Positions 19,251 to 29,832 of a stretch of 64,000 nt of DNA are shown here, piece after piece; within the stretch, counting starts at the first letter, position 1, and each line of letters opens with the position of its first letter. The position numbers and the translations under genes are program-made. The DNA is from CAIVND01 sp035532075 (GTDB taxonomy: Bacteria; Actinomycetota; Acidimicrobiia; Acidimicrobiales; Bog-793). The stretch is taken from the NCBI GenBank assembly GCA_035532075.1, contig DATKRV010000021.1, positions 1-64,000 on the forward strand, written 5' to 3'. The notes below the pieces were generated by a model. The model made no database searches. It saw only the letters and a list, made by a program, of their open reading frames with translations, and had not been told where the DNA came from.

Positions 19251-19781
19251 ATGCTGCTTGCCAGCAGCTCGAGTTCGTCAAATTCAAACTTCCTCATTCC
19301 AAATGGGACGTTCGTATTCGAACTCGTGATGTTCATCATCGTCCTGGGCGTTGTTGCCAAGTTCATTCTGCCGTCGTTGCAAAAGGCGATGAGTGATCGC
19401 GAATCGACGATTCGTGCCTCGCTCGCGGCAGGAGACGAGGGCCGCATCGAGGCGGATCGACTCGCGCGCGAGCGCGCATCGGTGCTCGAAGCTGCCCACG
19501 CCGAGGCGAGAGCGATCGTCGAGGCGGCATCTAGAGAGGTGGAGCGTCTGCGTGAGGAGGCCCAAGCACGCGGCCAGCAGGAATTCGAGCGCGAGTTCGC
19601 GTCTGCAAAGTCCACCATCACCAATGAAAGTTCCACGCTGCGAGACGAGACCATCTCCAAGCTCGATGAGATTGTCGTGAGAGCAGCAGAGCGCGTCATC
19701 GGTTTCCATGTTGATCCAGCGAAACACCGCGAGACGATTGCAGGAGCAATCCGTCGTGCGCGAGATGAGGCAACGCAATGA
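19251..19781 (+). CDS. atpF: ATP synthase Fo subunit b
   Basis: The 176-residue stator stalk protein has one N-terminal membrane helix (about 19-40), then a long charged helix rich in Ala, Glu and Arg that dimerises with the second b-type subunit. The end overlaps the next gene by 4 nt (ATGA). It corresponds to mycobacterial AtpF, the separate b subunit. Confidence 0.93.
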   Translation: MLLASSSSSSNSNFLIPNGTFVFELVMFIIVLGVVAKFILPSLQKAMSDRESTIRASLAAGDEGRIEADRLARERASVLEAAHAEARAIVEAASREVERLREEAQARGQQEFEREFASAKSTITNESSTLRDETISKLDEIVVRAAERVIGFHVDPAKHRETIAGAIRRARDEATQ

Positions 19782-20332
19782 TCGTTCCATCTCTCTCTGC
19801 TGTCGATGCGAGCGCGTCGGGCAACTTCGGCATCTCGTTTCTCCTCGAGATCGTCGGCATCGTTGTCGTCGGCGCGCTGATCTGGCGTTACATTGCGCCA
19901 CCACTGAACAAGGCGATGAACAAGAGGCTCGATACGATCAAGGGGCAGCTCTTGGCGGGAGACGAGGCACGCGCTGAGGCGCTGCGCATCGTGGGCGAAC
20001 TACGGGAAGCTCTCGAGGCTGCGAAGCTCGAAGCAGTGCAGATCGTCCAACAGGCAAATCGCAGTGCAGAGTTTCTCGTCAATGATGGCGTCCGTCGTGC
20101 CGAGGAGGAGTACGGCCGAATTGTCAGTCGCATCGAACACGAGATCGAGGCGGCGAGAAGCCGGGCACGACAGGAGGTGCTGAGTGAACTCGGTGCTGTC
20201 GTTGTCGTCGCAACCGAGGTTGTCGTCCGAGCAGAGCTAGACGCAACAAGTCATCATCGACTCATCGATGAGGCGATCGCCGCGACCGAATCAGAGTCGA
20301 TCGACACCGATCACACCGGGGCGGTTGTCTGA
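19778..20332 (+). CDS. Second b-type subunit, unfused equivalent of the b part of mycobacterial b-delta
   Basis: The 184 residues form one membrane helix (about 20-40) followed by a long amphipathic charged helix. In mycobacteria the second b subunit is the N-terminal part of a b-delta fusion. Here it ends on its own stop codon, with the delta gene starting in the same TGATG. The two b-type proteins presumably form the heterodimeric stalk. A very tight coupling with atpH would give equal amounts of both parts. Confidence 0.85.
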   Translation: MIVPSLSAVDASASGNFGISFLLEIVGIVVVGALIWRYIAPPLNKAMNKRLDTIKGQLLAGDEARAEALRIVGELREALEAAKLEAVQIVQQANRSAEFLVNDGVRRAEEEYGRIVSRIEHEIEAARSRARQEVLSELGAVVVVATEVVVRAELDATSHHRLIDEAIAATESESIDTDHTGAVV

Positions 20333-21231
20333 TGCTCGATGACATCGTGCGGGGGTATGCGGTGGCGGTAGCCGAGACCGCGCGTAGCAAGGGTCACCTC
20401 GAACGCGTTGACGCCGAGCTCGTCACGGTGCAGTCCGCACTCGTGACATCGGACGAACTTCGTCTCGCGCTGACCGATCCTGCGCTGGCGACGATAGAAC
20501 GCCGAGCGATCGTCGCAGACCTACTTGCCGATCGGGCGCTTTCTGAGACGGCGGATCTCGTTGGCTTTGTCGTGCGCGTGGTCCGGGCGGGTGAGGTGCC
20601 GGTCACGATCTTTGAGGTCGAGTTGCTGATCGGCTTTTCGCTTGGAGCTGGGGACGCGTTGATAGATGACGACACCCCCGCCGGCCGTACCGGTGCGAGG
20701 GCGCGAATCCGTGGTTACGCGGAACGAGCGTTCCAGGAGCTGACAGATTCAGCTGAACTCGACGAGGTTGAGGATGAACTCTTCCGGTTCGCTCGCGTCC
20801 TCGAAGACAATCCGAACCTGCGACAGGTCCTTGAGGACACCAACTTCGCGCGCGATGCCCGAATCGGAGTTCTCACGGACCTCCTTGGTGATCGCGTCCA
20901 GCATGCCACCCTTCGGTTGTGTTCCTATGTGCTTCGCGCCGGAAGGCTGCGCAACCTTGTTGGTGTGTTTGACTGGTTGGTCGATCTCGTTGCCGAGGAG
21001 CGGGGAAGAAGGATCGCAGAGGTGCGCAGCGCGGTGTTGCTCAGCGACGAAGAACAACAACGACTTAGCGCGTCTCTCTCGCGCATCGTCGGCCGCACAG
21101 TAGAGGTTCGGGTGATCATCGATGAGTCGGTGATCGGCGGAGTTCTCATCTCCACCGGTGACCTATTCATCGATGGAACAGTTCGTTTGCGGTTTGAGCG
21201 CCTGCGCGATGTCTTCGCGCAGCAGGTTTAG
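20332..21231 (+). CDS. atpH: ATP synthase F1 subunit delta, extended form
   Basis: Delta joins the stalk to the top of F1. At 299 residues it is far longer than the usual 180 or so. Residues about 1-105 (starting MLDDIVRGYAVAVAETA) look like a degenerate copy of the N-terminal delta domain. Residues about 120-225 repeat that helical pattern, and the C-terminal part (VRSAVLLSDEEQQRL to GTVRLRFERLRD) is the normal delta end. This two-copy layout is what I recall for the delta part of the mycobacterial b-delta fusion. It overlaps the preceding b gene by one base. Confidence 0.9.
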   Translation: MLDDIVRGYAVAVAETARSKGHLERVDAELVTVQSALVTSDELRLALTDPALATIERRAIVADLLADRALSETADLVGFVVRVVRAGEVPVTIFEVELLIGFSLGAGDALIDDDTPAGRTGARARIRGYAERAFQELTDSAELDEVEDELFRFARVLEDNPNLRQVLEDTNFARDARIGVLTDLLGDRVQHATLRLCSYVLRAGRLRNLVGVFDWLVDLVAEERGRRIAEVRSAVLLSDEEQQRLSASLSRIVGRTVEVRVIIDESVIGGVLISTGDLFIDGTVRLRFERLRDVFAQQV

Positions 21232-21249
21232 TCGAAAGGCAGAGTGAAA

Positions 21250-22773
21250 ATGGTAGAGCTGACGATCAGCGCGGATGACATTGCCGCAGCGCTTGGACGC
21301 CACGCAAGCAGTCTCAATACGGCGGTAGCGGCGGAGCAGGTTGGCCGCGTACTCGAGGTTGGCGACGGTATCGCCTACGTGAGCGGTCTTCCCCACGCAG
21401 CGGTGAATGAACTCCTTGAGTTCGAGAACGGAGCGCTGGGCCTTGCCCTGAACCTCACGGAGGAATCGATCGGTGCTGTCGTGCTCGGCGAGCTCGCCGG
21501 ACTCGACGAGGGTCAGGTCGTGCGTTCGACCGGGCGCATTCTCTCGGTGCCTGTCGGCGACGGTCTGTTGGGTCGCGTCGTCAATCCTCTTGGGATTCCC
21601 GTCGATGGCAAAGGACCACTCATCGACGTCACTGACCGTCGCGTAGAGGTCCAGGCCCCGAGCATCGTAGGGCGCCAGCCCGTCAGCCAACCCCTTCAGA
21701 CCGGCATCAAGGTGGTTGACGCGATGACGCCGATCGGTCGGGGACAGAGAGAGTTGATCATCGGCGACCGAAAGACAGGAAAGACGACGATCGCGATTGA
21801 CGCGATCATCAATCAGCGCAACAACGGAGTGAAGTGCATCTACGTGGCAATCGGTCAGAAGGGATCGACGATCGCACAGATTGTCTCCACCCTCGAGGCC
21901 TATGGCGCGATGGACTACACCGTCGTCGTTGCCGCCCCGGCTTCGGAGCCTGCGCCGTTCAAATATCTCGCCCCTTACTCGGGATGCGCGATGGGTCAGC
22001 ACTGGATGGAGAGCGGCGGCCATGCGCTTGTTGTCTATGACGATCTCTCCAAGCAGGCAGAGGCCTATCGCCAGCTCTCCCTGTTGCTCCGCCGCCCTCC
22101 CGGCCGCGAGGCATATCCGGGAGACGTCTTCTACCTCCACAGTCGCCTCCTCGAGCGCGCCGCGAAGCTCTCTGACGATCTGGGCGGCGGTTCGCTCACC
22201 GCGTTGCCAATTGTCGAGACCAAGGCCGGAGACATCTCGGCCTATATCCCGACGAACGTCATCTCGATCACCGACGGACAGATCTTCCTCGAAACCGACC
22301 TTTTCAACGCGGGCGTCCGTCCGGCAATGAATGTCGGAAACTCGGTATCTCGAGTCGGTGGAGCGGCGCAGACCAAGGCGATGCGTGCGGTCGTAGGTTC
22401 GCTCAAGATCGACCTCGCGCAATTTCGCGACCTCGAGGCGTTTGCGACGTTCGGCTCCGAGCTCGACCGTGCCTCCCAGGCACAGCTCGACCGCGGTTAT
22501 CGCCTGACCGAACTTTTGAAACAGGGCCTCAATGCGCCACTTCCGGTTGAGGAACAGGTGATCGTGATCTATGCCGGAGTGCGCGGACACATCGACGACA
22601 TCGCGGTCGAAGATGTCCAGAGGTTTGAGGCCGCGCTCCGTGCGCATGTGCGTGCCGCGCACCCGGACCTTCTCGAGCACATCAGGACGACTGGAACGCT
22701 CCCTGAAGAGGAAAAGATCAATGCGGCGATTGCGGAGATGAAGTCGAGCTTCTCGAGCGGTGGGACGGTCTGA
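21250..22773 (+). CDS. atpA: ATP synthase F1 subunit alpha
   Basis: The 507-residue non-catalytic nucleotide-binding subunit has Walker A GDRKTGKT (about 172-179), the EYFRD-equivalent regulatory region, and [18 protein letters not shown] near the C-terminal domain. Two in-frame starts lie 6 nt apart (GTG 21244 and ATG 21250), with AAAGG upstream; either is possible. Confidence 0.97.
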   Translation: MVELTISADDIAAALGRHASSLNTAVAAEQVGRVLEVGDGIAYVSGLPHAAVNELLEFENGALGLALNLTEESIGAVVLGELAGLDEGQVVRSTGRILSVPVGDGLLGRVVNPLGIPVDGKGPLIDVTDRRVEVQAPSIVGRQPVSQPLQTGIKVVDAMTPIGRGQRELIIGDRKTGKTTIAIDAIINQRNNGVKCIYVAIGQKGSTIAQIVSTLEAYGAMDYTVVVAAPASEPAPFKYLAPYSGCAMGQHWMESGGHALVVYDDLSKQAEAYRQLSLLLRRPPGREAYPGDVFYLHSRLLERAAKLSDDLGGGSLTALPIVETKAGDISAYIPTNVISITDGQIFLETDLFNAGVRPAMNVGNSVSRVGGAAQTKAMRAVVGSLKIDLAQFRDLEAFATFGSELDRASQAQLDRGYRLTELLKQGLNAPLPVEEQVIVIYAGVRGHIDDIAVEDVQRFEAALRAHVRAAHPDLLEHIRTTGTLPEEEKINAAIAEMKSSFSSGGTV

Positions 22774-22776
22774 TCG

Positions 22777-25151
<2,375 letters not shown>

Positions 25152-25168
25152 GTCCAGGGACGAATCAG

Positions 25169-25687
25169 ATGGCGACACCATTTCATCTTGAGGTTGTCAC
25201 CCCGGAACGGGTGCTGTTCTCGGGAGATGTTGATGAGGTCTCGATGCGCACTGACGGTGGTGAGATCGCGTTTCTTGCGCGTCACGAGGACTACGTCGGC
25301 GCGGTCGACATCACGGTCGCCAAACTCTCGGTCCTCAGGGACTCGGGAGGTGCCGGCGATGGTGAGCCGGTAACGATGCGCATTGCCGTGCATGGCGGTT
25401 TCGTTCATTTTGACGGCGAGGGGATGACCATTCTCGCGACCGTCGCCGAACTTGGAACCGAGGTCGATGTCGAGCGCGCCCGGCACGCTCTGACGTTGGC
25501 GGAGGAACGTTTCGCGCTCGAGGGACCTGCGGTCAAACCGGGGGCGCCGACAGAGGGGGGCGCCGAGGAGTCTCCGACACGACTCACCGGTGCGATGATT
25601 GCGTTGCTCGCCCCCGAATCGGCCGAGGCTGCCGTTGCACGGGCGCGGGTGCGACTCGAGGCTGGCGGGGCAGCGACCAACAGCTGA
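25169..25687 (+). CDS. atpC: ATP synthase F1 subunit epsilon
   Basis: The 172-residue rotor subunit has an N-terminal beta sandwich (about 1-95) starting FHLEVVTPERVLFSGDVDEVS. A helical end follows, interrupted by a 30-residue Pro/Gly/Glu-rich linker (GPAVKPGAPTEGG), which makes it longer than the usual 120-140. Epsilon can inhibit ATP hydrolysis; whether this linker changes that cannot be told. It closes the atp operon. Confidence 0.92.
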   Translation: MATPFHLEVVTPERVLFSGDVDEVSMRTDGGEIAFLARHEDYVGAVDITVAKLSVLRDSGGAGDGEPVTMRIAVHGGFVHFDGEGMTILATVAELGTEVDVERARHALTLAEERFALEGPAVKPGAPTEGGAEESPTRLTGAMIALLAPESAEAAVARARVRLEAGGAATNS

Positions 25688-25688
25688 G

Positions 25689-26651
25689 ATGAGCGGTCGG
25701 GCACGTCTACTCGTTGCCTACCTCCTGCGCGCTCGGGAAGAGATTGAAGTCGACGTCCTTCGTCGGGTATTGCGATCGAGCGAGATCGGGCGCATTGCTC
25801 CGCATATCACGCTTGTTCCACCAGTCAATATCGCCCAAGCACGTGTCAGCGAGCTGAGCCGTCAGCTGGAAGAGGCGGTGACGACGGTTGCTCCAGTTTC
25901 TCTCTGGCTGCGTGGCGCCGAGACGTTCCAACCTCAACAACACGTGCTGTACCTCCCCGTCTATGGGGAGTTAGGTGAACTCGGACTGCTACGGGATCGA
26001 TGTCGCGTCGGGGAATTCGCAGTGACGGAAAGGCGACCTTTCGTTCCCCATGTCACGGTAAAAAGCCATGCCGATGGCGATATTGTCGCGTCGGCGCGCG
26101 TGCTACTCGGTGCATTTGAGTGTCCGATTGTTGTCGACCGAGTAACCATTCTTGAGCGTGACATCATGACTGACCGTGGGGTGTGGGAAATTCGCGACGA
26201 GTTCGTACTCGCAAGCGCGCGCACCTCAGGGCGAGGAGGTCGGGAGGTAGTGTGTTCGCGCGCGACGTTTGCAAACAGTGACGATCAGCACCTCCTGGTC
26301 GCCAATGGCTTGGATCCACTACCCTCGACACGAGACGACGCTTCGGCGCGAGCGGAATATGTCATCGTCAGAGCACGAATCTCTGGAGCACTCATCGCTC
26401 TCTGTGTGATTGAGGTGCGTAACAATCACGGCCAGATCCGTGCATTTGTCGTCGATGGACGACATCGCAATGAGGGGATCGGACACCAGGTCTTGAAATA
26501 TATTGAACAATCTGCTCAGGAACTCGATTTGAAAAAGATCACTGTCAACGCGGATCGCATTGCATCTGGATTCTTCCGACATTTTGGATTTGAGGATACG
26601 GGCGCTCCGTCGCGAGCGAACGATGAGCTGGCACTCTCTCGCCTTTTCTGA
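25689..26651 (+). CDS. 2H phosphoesterase (2'-5' RNA ligase-like) fused to a GNAT acetyltransferase
   Basis: The 320 residues comprise two domains. Residues about 1-175 form a LigT-like 2H phosphoesterase with both HxTx motifs, HITL (39-42) and HVTV (121-124), which in this family open 2',3'-cyclic phosphates or join RNA ends. Residues about 185-320 are a GNAT domain with the acetyl-CoA loop GRHRNEGIGHQVL and ASGFFRHFGFE. The start ATG 25689 lies one base after the atpC stop, so it is probably translated from the atp mRNA; the frame stays open upstream inside atpC, which I read as chance. RNA-end processing or small-molecule acetylation are both possible; substrates are unknown. Confidence 0.8.
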   Translation: MSGRARLLVAYLLRAREEIEVDVLRRVLRSSEIGRIAPHITLVPPVNIAQARVSELSRQLEEAVTTVAPVSLWLRGAETFQPQQHVLYLPVYGELGELGLLRDRCRVGEFAVTERRPFVPHVTVKSHADGDIVASARVLLGAFECPIVVDRVTILERDIMTDRGVWEIRDEFVLASARTSGRGGREVVCSRATFANSDDQHLLVANGLDPLPSTRDDASARAEYVIVRARISGALIALCVIEVRNNHGQIRAFVVDGRHRNEGIGHQVLKYIEQSAQELDLKKITVNADRIASGFFRHFGFEDTGAPSRANDELALSRLF

Positions 26652-26838
26652 TGTCCCGGAGGCCACATGGCAAGGGCGGCGAGCCACTGAATTTTTGCAG
26701 CGCCGCTGGTCCGTCGGATGGTCGCTGAGGGAGAATCCTTTGTCGTCCGCACGATCTTCCGACGCTCATCAAACTTGGATCGCATGTCGAATCAGTCAGC
26801 AGCCCCTTGCGCGCGCCGTCCGTTTGGCCGCTTGAGGC

Positions 26839-27810
26839 TCAGCGATGTCTCCCGAATTTGTGGAAAGTGTCGACGAAACGTACGGTACCGGTCGCCGATC
26901 GCACCACGAGTGACTGGGTTCTCGCCCCGTGCTCAGTGTAGCGCACGCCCCGGAGCAGATCTCCATCGGTGATGCCGGTCGCGGCAAAGAAGCTGTGCTC
27001 GCCCCCACAGAGGTCTTCGGTGATGAGGACCTGTTCAAGGTTGTAGCCGAGCGCGACTGCCCGCGCTCGTTCTTGCTCGTCGCGTGGATAGAGCCGCCCT
27101 TGGATCTCGCCTCCCATGCCGGCCAGCGCCGCCGCAGCGATCACTCCCTCGGGAGTCCCCCCGATGCCGAACAGGACGTCGGCGTCAGAATCTGGCCAGG
27201 CAGTTGCGATTGCCCCGGCAACGTCACCATCGGAGATCAACCGGATGCGCGCACCAGCGCCTCTCACCTCGTCGATGAGGCCCTGATGTCGGTCTCGATC
27301 AAGAATCACTGCAGTGAGCTCTTTGACCGCGAGGTTCTTCCGCTTCGCGATCTCGATGAGGTTCTCTCTCGGCGTCATCTCGATCGAGACTGCTCCGCGT
27401 GCCTCGGGTCCGACGGCGAGTTTTTCCATATAGACGCAGGGTCCGGGATTGAACATAGATCCGCTCTCGGCGACGGCAATCACCGCGAGGGCTCCACCGC
27501 GTCCGAGCGCGGTGAGTGTTGTCCCGTCGATGGGATCGACCGCGATATCGACATGTGGAGGACTTCCGTCTCCAACGCGCTCGCCATTGAACAGCATCGG
27601 CGCCTTGTCCTTCTCGCCTTCACCGATGATCACGAGTCCGTCCATCCGGACCGTCGCAAGCATCTTTCGCATAGCGTCGACTGCTGCGCCATCAGCCGCA
27701 ATCTTGTCGCCCCGACCCATCCACGCGCTCGCCGCGACTGCGGCGGCCTCGGTGACGCGAACCATCTCGAGGGCGACGTTGCGATCGGGAGCCACCCGTT
27801 CTTCTGTCAT
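26839..27810 (-). CDS. glpX: Fructose-1,6-bisphosphatase, class II
   Basis: The metal-dependent gluconeogenic phosphatase removes the 1-phosphate of fructose 1,6-bisphosphate. About 323 residues carry the inositol-phosphatase-fold metal motif VDPIDGTT, the upstream GEGEKD and the GxGGTPEGV segment typical of GlpX. It is the usual FBPase of actinobacteria. The start ATG (complement 27808-27810) has TACAGT exactly 6 nt upstream; the frame can be read 16 codons further but without such a signal. It converges with the phosphoesterase/GNAT gene and is divergent from murA. Confidence 0.95.
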   Translation of the reverse strand: MTEERVAPDRNVALEMVRVTEAAAVAASAWMGRGDKIAADGAAVDAMRKMLATVRMDGLVIIGEGEKDKAPMLFNGERVGDGSPPHVDIAVDPIDGTTLTALGRGGALAVIAVAESGSMFNPGPCVYMEKLAVGPEARGAVSIEMTPRENLIEIAKRKNLAVKELTAVILDRDRHQGLIDEVRGAGARIRLISDGDVAGAIATAWPDSDADVLFGIGGTPEGVIAAAALAGMGGEIQGRLYPRDEQERARAVALGYNLEQVLITEDLCGGEHSFFAATGITDGDLLRGVRYTEHGARTQSLVVRSATGTVRFVDTFHKFGRHR

Positions 27811-27816
27811 GTCCTG

Positions 27817-27822
27817 ACTGTA
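27817..27822 (-). promoter_or_regulatory. glpX promoter -10
   Basis: On the minus strand TACAGT ends 6 nt before the glpX ATG. No clear -35 box is seen. The spacing indicates a leaderless transcript. Confidence 0.4.
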
Positions 27823-27932
27823 GTTGGCAACGCGGCAACGCTCTATCGGCGGATGCACAACTGCCTGTTCAGACGGCCATCCGGGGGCGGCTCGGACCGA
27901 TCAGCTGGGAGCAGGAGATCGAACAGAGAAGC

Positions 27933-27938
27933 TATGGT
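27933..27938 (+). promoter_or_regulatory. murA promoter -10
   Basis: TATGGT ends 6 nt before ATG 27945. The intervening CAGGAG touches the ATG, too close to serve as a ribosome-binding site, which favours leaderless initiation. Confidence 0.4.
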
Positions 27939-27944
27939 CAGGAG

Positions 27945-29219
27945 ATGGATCGTTTTGTCGTCTGTCCTTCCGCCCCGCTGGCTGGGACGGTGGAGATCCA
28001 GGGCGCCAAGAACTCCGCTCTTAAGTTGATGGCTGCTTCGTTGCTGACGACGGGGGCGACCCGACTCCTCTCGGTCCCCGACATCACCGATGTCCAGTTC
28101 ATGTGCGAGATGTTAAACGCGATCGGCGCGCAGGTCAGTCGTACAGATGTGGGAGAGCTGATCATCACGACGCCCGAGGAACTCACACCGATCGCACCTT
28201 ATGAACTTGTCGAGAAGATGCGCGCCTCGTTTGTGGTGCTTGGCCCATTGCTTGCGCGACATGGGTTTGCGCGTGTCTCGCTTCCTGGAGGAGACGATTT
28301 CGGTCACCGTCCGATCGATATACACCTTCGGGCGCTCTCCGAACTCGGCGCGACCTTTACGACCGAGCATGGATATGTCGAGGGTCACTGTGACCGACTT
28401 ATCGGCAAGGAGATCGCTCTTGAATTTCCCAGCCATACGGCGACCGACAACGTGATGATGGCGGCGGTCACCGCGCGTGGTGCAACGGTGATCGAGAACG
28501 CCGCGCGAGAGCCAGAGGTACAGGACCTCGCTGGGATGTTGACCGGAATGGGGGCAAAGATCTCAGGAGCGGGCACCTCGCGGATCGAGATCGAAGGCGT
28601 CGATGAACTGCATCCTGTGACGCATCAGACGATCCCCGATCGAATCGAGGCTGCCACTTTTCTCGCGGCAGTTGGCCTCGCGGGAGGAAGGGTCACGCTC
28701 AATGGTGCGCGCGCGGAGCACATGGACATGCTCTTGGAGAAACTCGTCGCGATGGGAATGGAGATCGGTCGTTTCGATGGGGGCATCGTCGCCGAATCGC
28801 AGGGACGTCTACGGTCGGTTGACGTGGCAACTCTGCCCTATCCCGGAGTGGCGACGGACTACAAGCCCATTCTGGTGACGATGCTGAGTGTTGGCTCTGG
28901 AGTTGCCATCGCGAGCGAAAACGTCTTCTCTGGCCGCTTCGGTTACGTCGATGAACTCCGAAGGATGGGAGCCGACATCACGATCGAAGGTCATCATGCA
29001 ATTGTGCGCGGTATCGAGCGCCTCTCAGGAGCACCGGTGCGTGCTCGCGACATCCGCGCCGGAGCCGCGCTCGTGCTGGCGGGCCTTGTTGCCGAGGGAT
29101 ACACCGAGATCGTCGGCGTTGAACACATCGATCGCGGCTACGAGCAATTTGTTGCAAAGCTTCGAGCGATCGGCGTCGACATCACGCGTGTCCAAGACGG
29201 TTCCCGCGAATCCTCGTAG
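27945..29219 (+). CDS. murA: UDP-N-acetylglucosamine 1-carboxyvinyltransferase, Asp117 form
   Basis: It transfers enolpyruvate from PEP to UDP-GlcNAc, the first committed step of peptidoglycan synthesis. The 424 residues start with the EPSP-synthase fold motif IQGAKNSALKLMAAS. The catalytic loop reads PGGDDFGHRP, so residue 117 is Asp where most bacteria have Cys. From family knowledge, Asp at this position (as in Mycobacterium) keeps activity but prevents alkylation by fosfomycin. RAGAALVLAGLVAEG and DRGYE near the end are also conserved. Confidence 0.96.
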   Translation: MDRFVVCPSAPLAGTVEIQGAKNSALKLMAASLLTTGATRLLSVPDITDVQFMCEMLNAIGAQVSRTDVGELIITTPEELTPIAPYELVEKMRASFVVLGPLLARHGFARVSLPGGDDFGHRPIDIHLRALSELGATFTTEHGYVEGHCDRLIGKEIALEFPSHTATDNVMMAAVTARGATVIENAAREPEVQDLAGMLTGMGAKISGAGTSRIEIEGVDELHPVTHQTIPDRIEAATFLAAVGLAGGRVTLNGARAEHMDMLLEKLVAMGMEIGRFDGGIVAESQGRLRSVDVATLPYPGVATDYKPILVTMLSVGSGVAIASENVFSGRFGYVDELRRMGADITIEGHHAIVRGIERLSGAPVRARDIRAGAALVLAGLVAEGYTEIVGVEHIDRGYEQFVAKLRAIGVDITRVQDGSRESS

Positions 29220-29245
29220 GTTGATTGGTTTTAGAAGGGTCGTCG

Positions 29246-29725
29246 GTGCTGAGCAATCCGTGGTATGCGTTGGTGGTCATTGTCCACGTGCTTGTCGCGG
29301 TGATCGGCTTCGGTGCGCTTGGGATGACAGGCACCTACGCTCGTCTTGTGCGCGTCGCATCTGACCCGTATCATTCGGCCGCGCTACAGCGGTTTTTCCG
29401 TCCGGGGAAGAATCTCGGTGCCCGCGCGATCTATCTCGTTCCGGTCTTCGGTGGAGTCGCTCTCGGGTTTTCCCATGACCTCCACCGGATCTTTCCCTAT
29501 CTCGGACTTGGTCTGTGGATCGCGGCAACTGGGGTCGCCTCCGCGGTGTTGTGGCCTGCAGAGGCGAAGATCCAGGCGATCGTGGGCAGCGCGTCCGCTG
29601 ACACCGATGCCCCGAGGGATCGAGAGGCACTCATTCGCACGGCGAGGACTTGCGAGCGGGCGGCAATGGTAACCAACCTGTGTTTTGTTGCCGCACTCGT
29701 TGTGATGATCGCCCAGCCAAACTAG
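29246..29725 (+). CDS. Four-helix membrane protein of unknown function
   Basis: About 159 residues with four hydrophobic segments (roughly 5-28, 55-75, 82-105, 135-157) and a conserved-looking RFFRPGKNLGARAIYLVP loop after the first helix. Shape and length resemble the DUF2269-type predicted membrane proteins, but I cannot confirm this. The start is GTG 29246, preceded by AAGGG at good spacing. It follows murA by 26 nt and may be co-transcribed. Confidence 0.6.
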   Translation: MLSNPWYALVVIVHVLVAVIGFGALGMTGTYARLVRVASDPYHSAALQRFFRPGKNLGARAIYLVPVFGGVALGFSHDLHRIFPYLGLGLWIAATGVASAVLWPAEAKIQAIVGSASADTDAPRDREALIRTARTCERAAMVTNLCFVAALVVMIAQPN

Positions 29726-29820
29726 TTGCGCCAAACCAGACCAACTGAACTCGCTGAGCCGTTCGCGCGGAGACATCAATTCTTTTGCCGCTGCGTGAGA
29801 AAATCGAGCAATTCATCTTG

Positions 29821-29826
29821 TAGCTT
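29821..29826 (+). promoter_or_regulatory. -10 box of the hydrolase/cysteine desulfurase unit
   Basis: TAGCTT ends exactly 6 nt before ATG 29833, the same layout as at argS, hom, murA and ilvD. Confidence 0.4.
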
Positions 29827-29832
29827 GGAGCG

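Noticed and set aside
26560..26835. Plus-strand frame overlapping the end of the phosphoesterase/GNAT gene
   Set aside because: Starts inside the previous gene in another frame, has no domain or ribosome-binding site and lies in a convergent gap.
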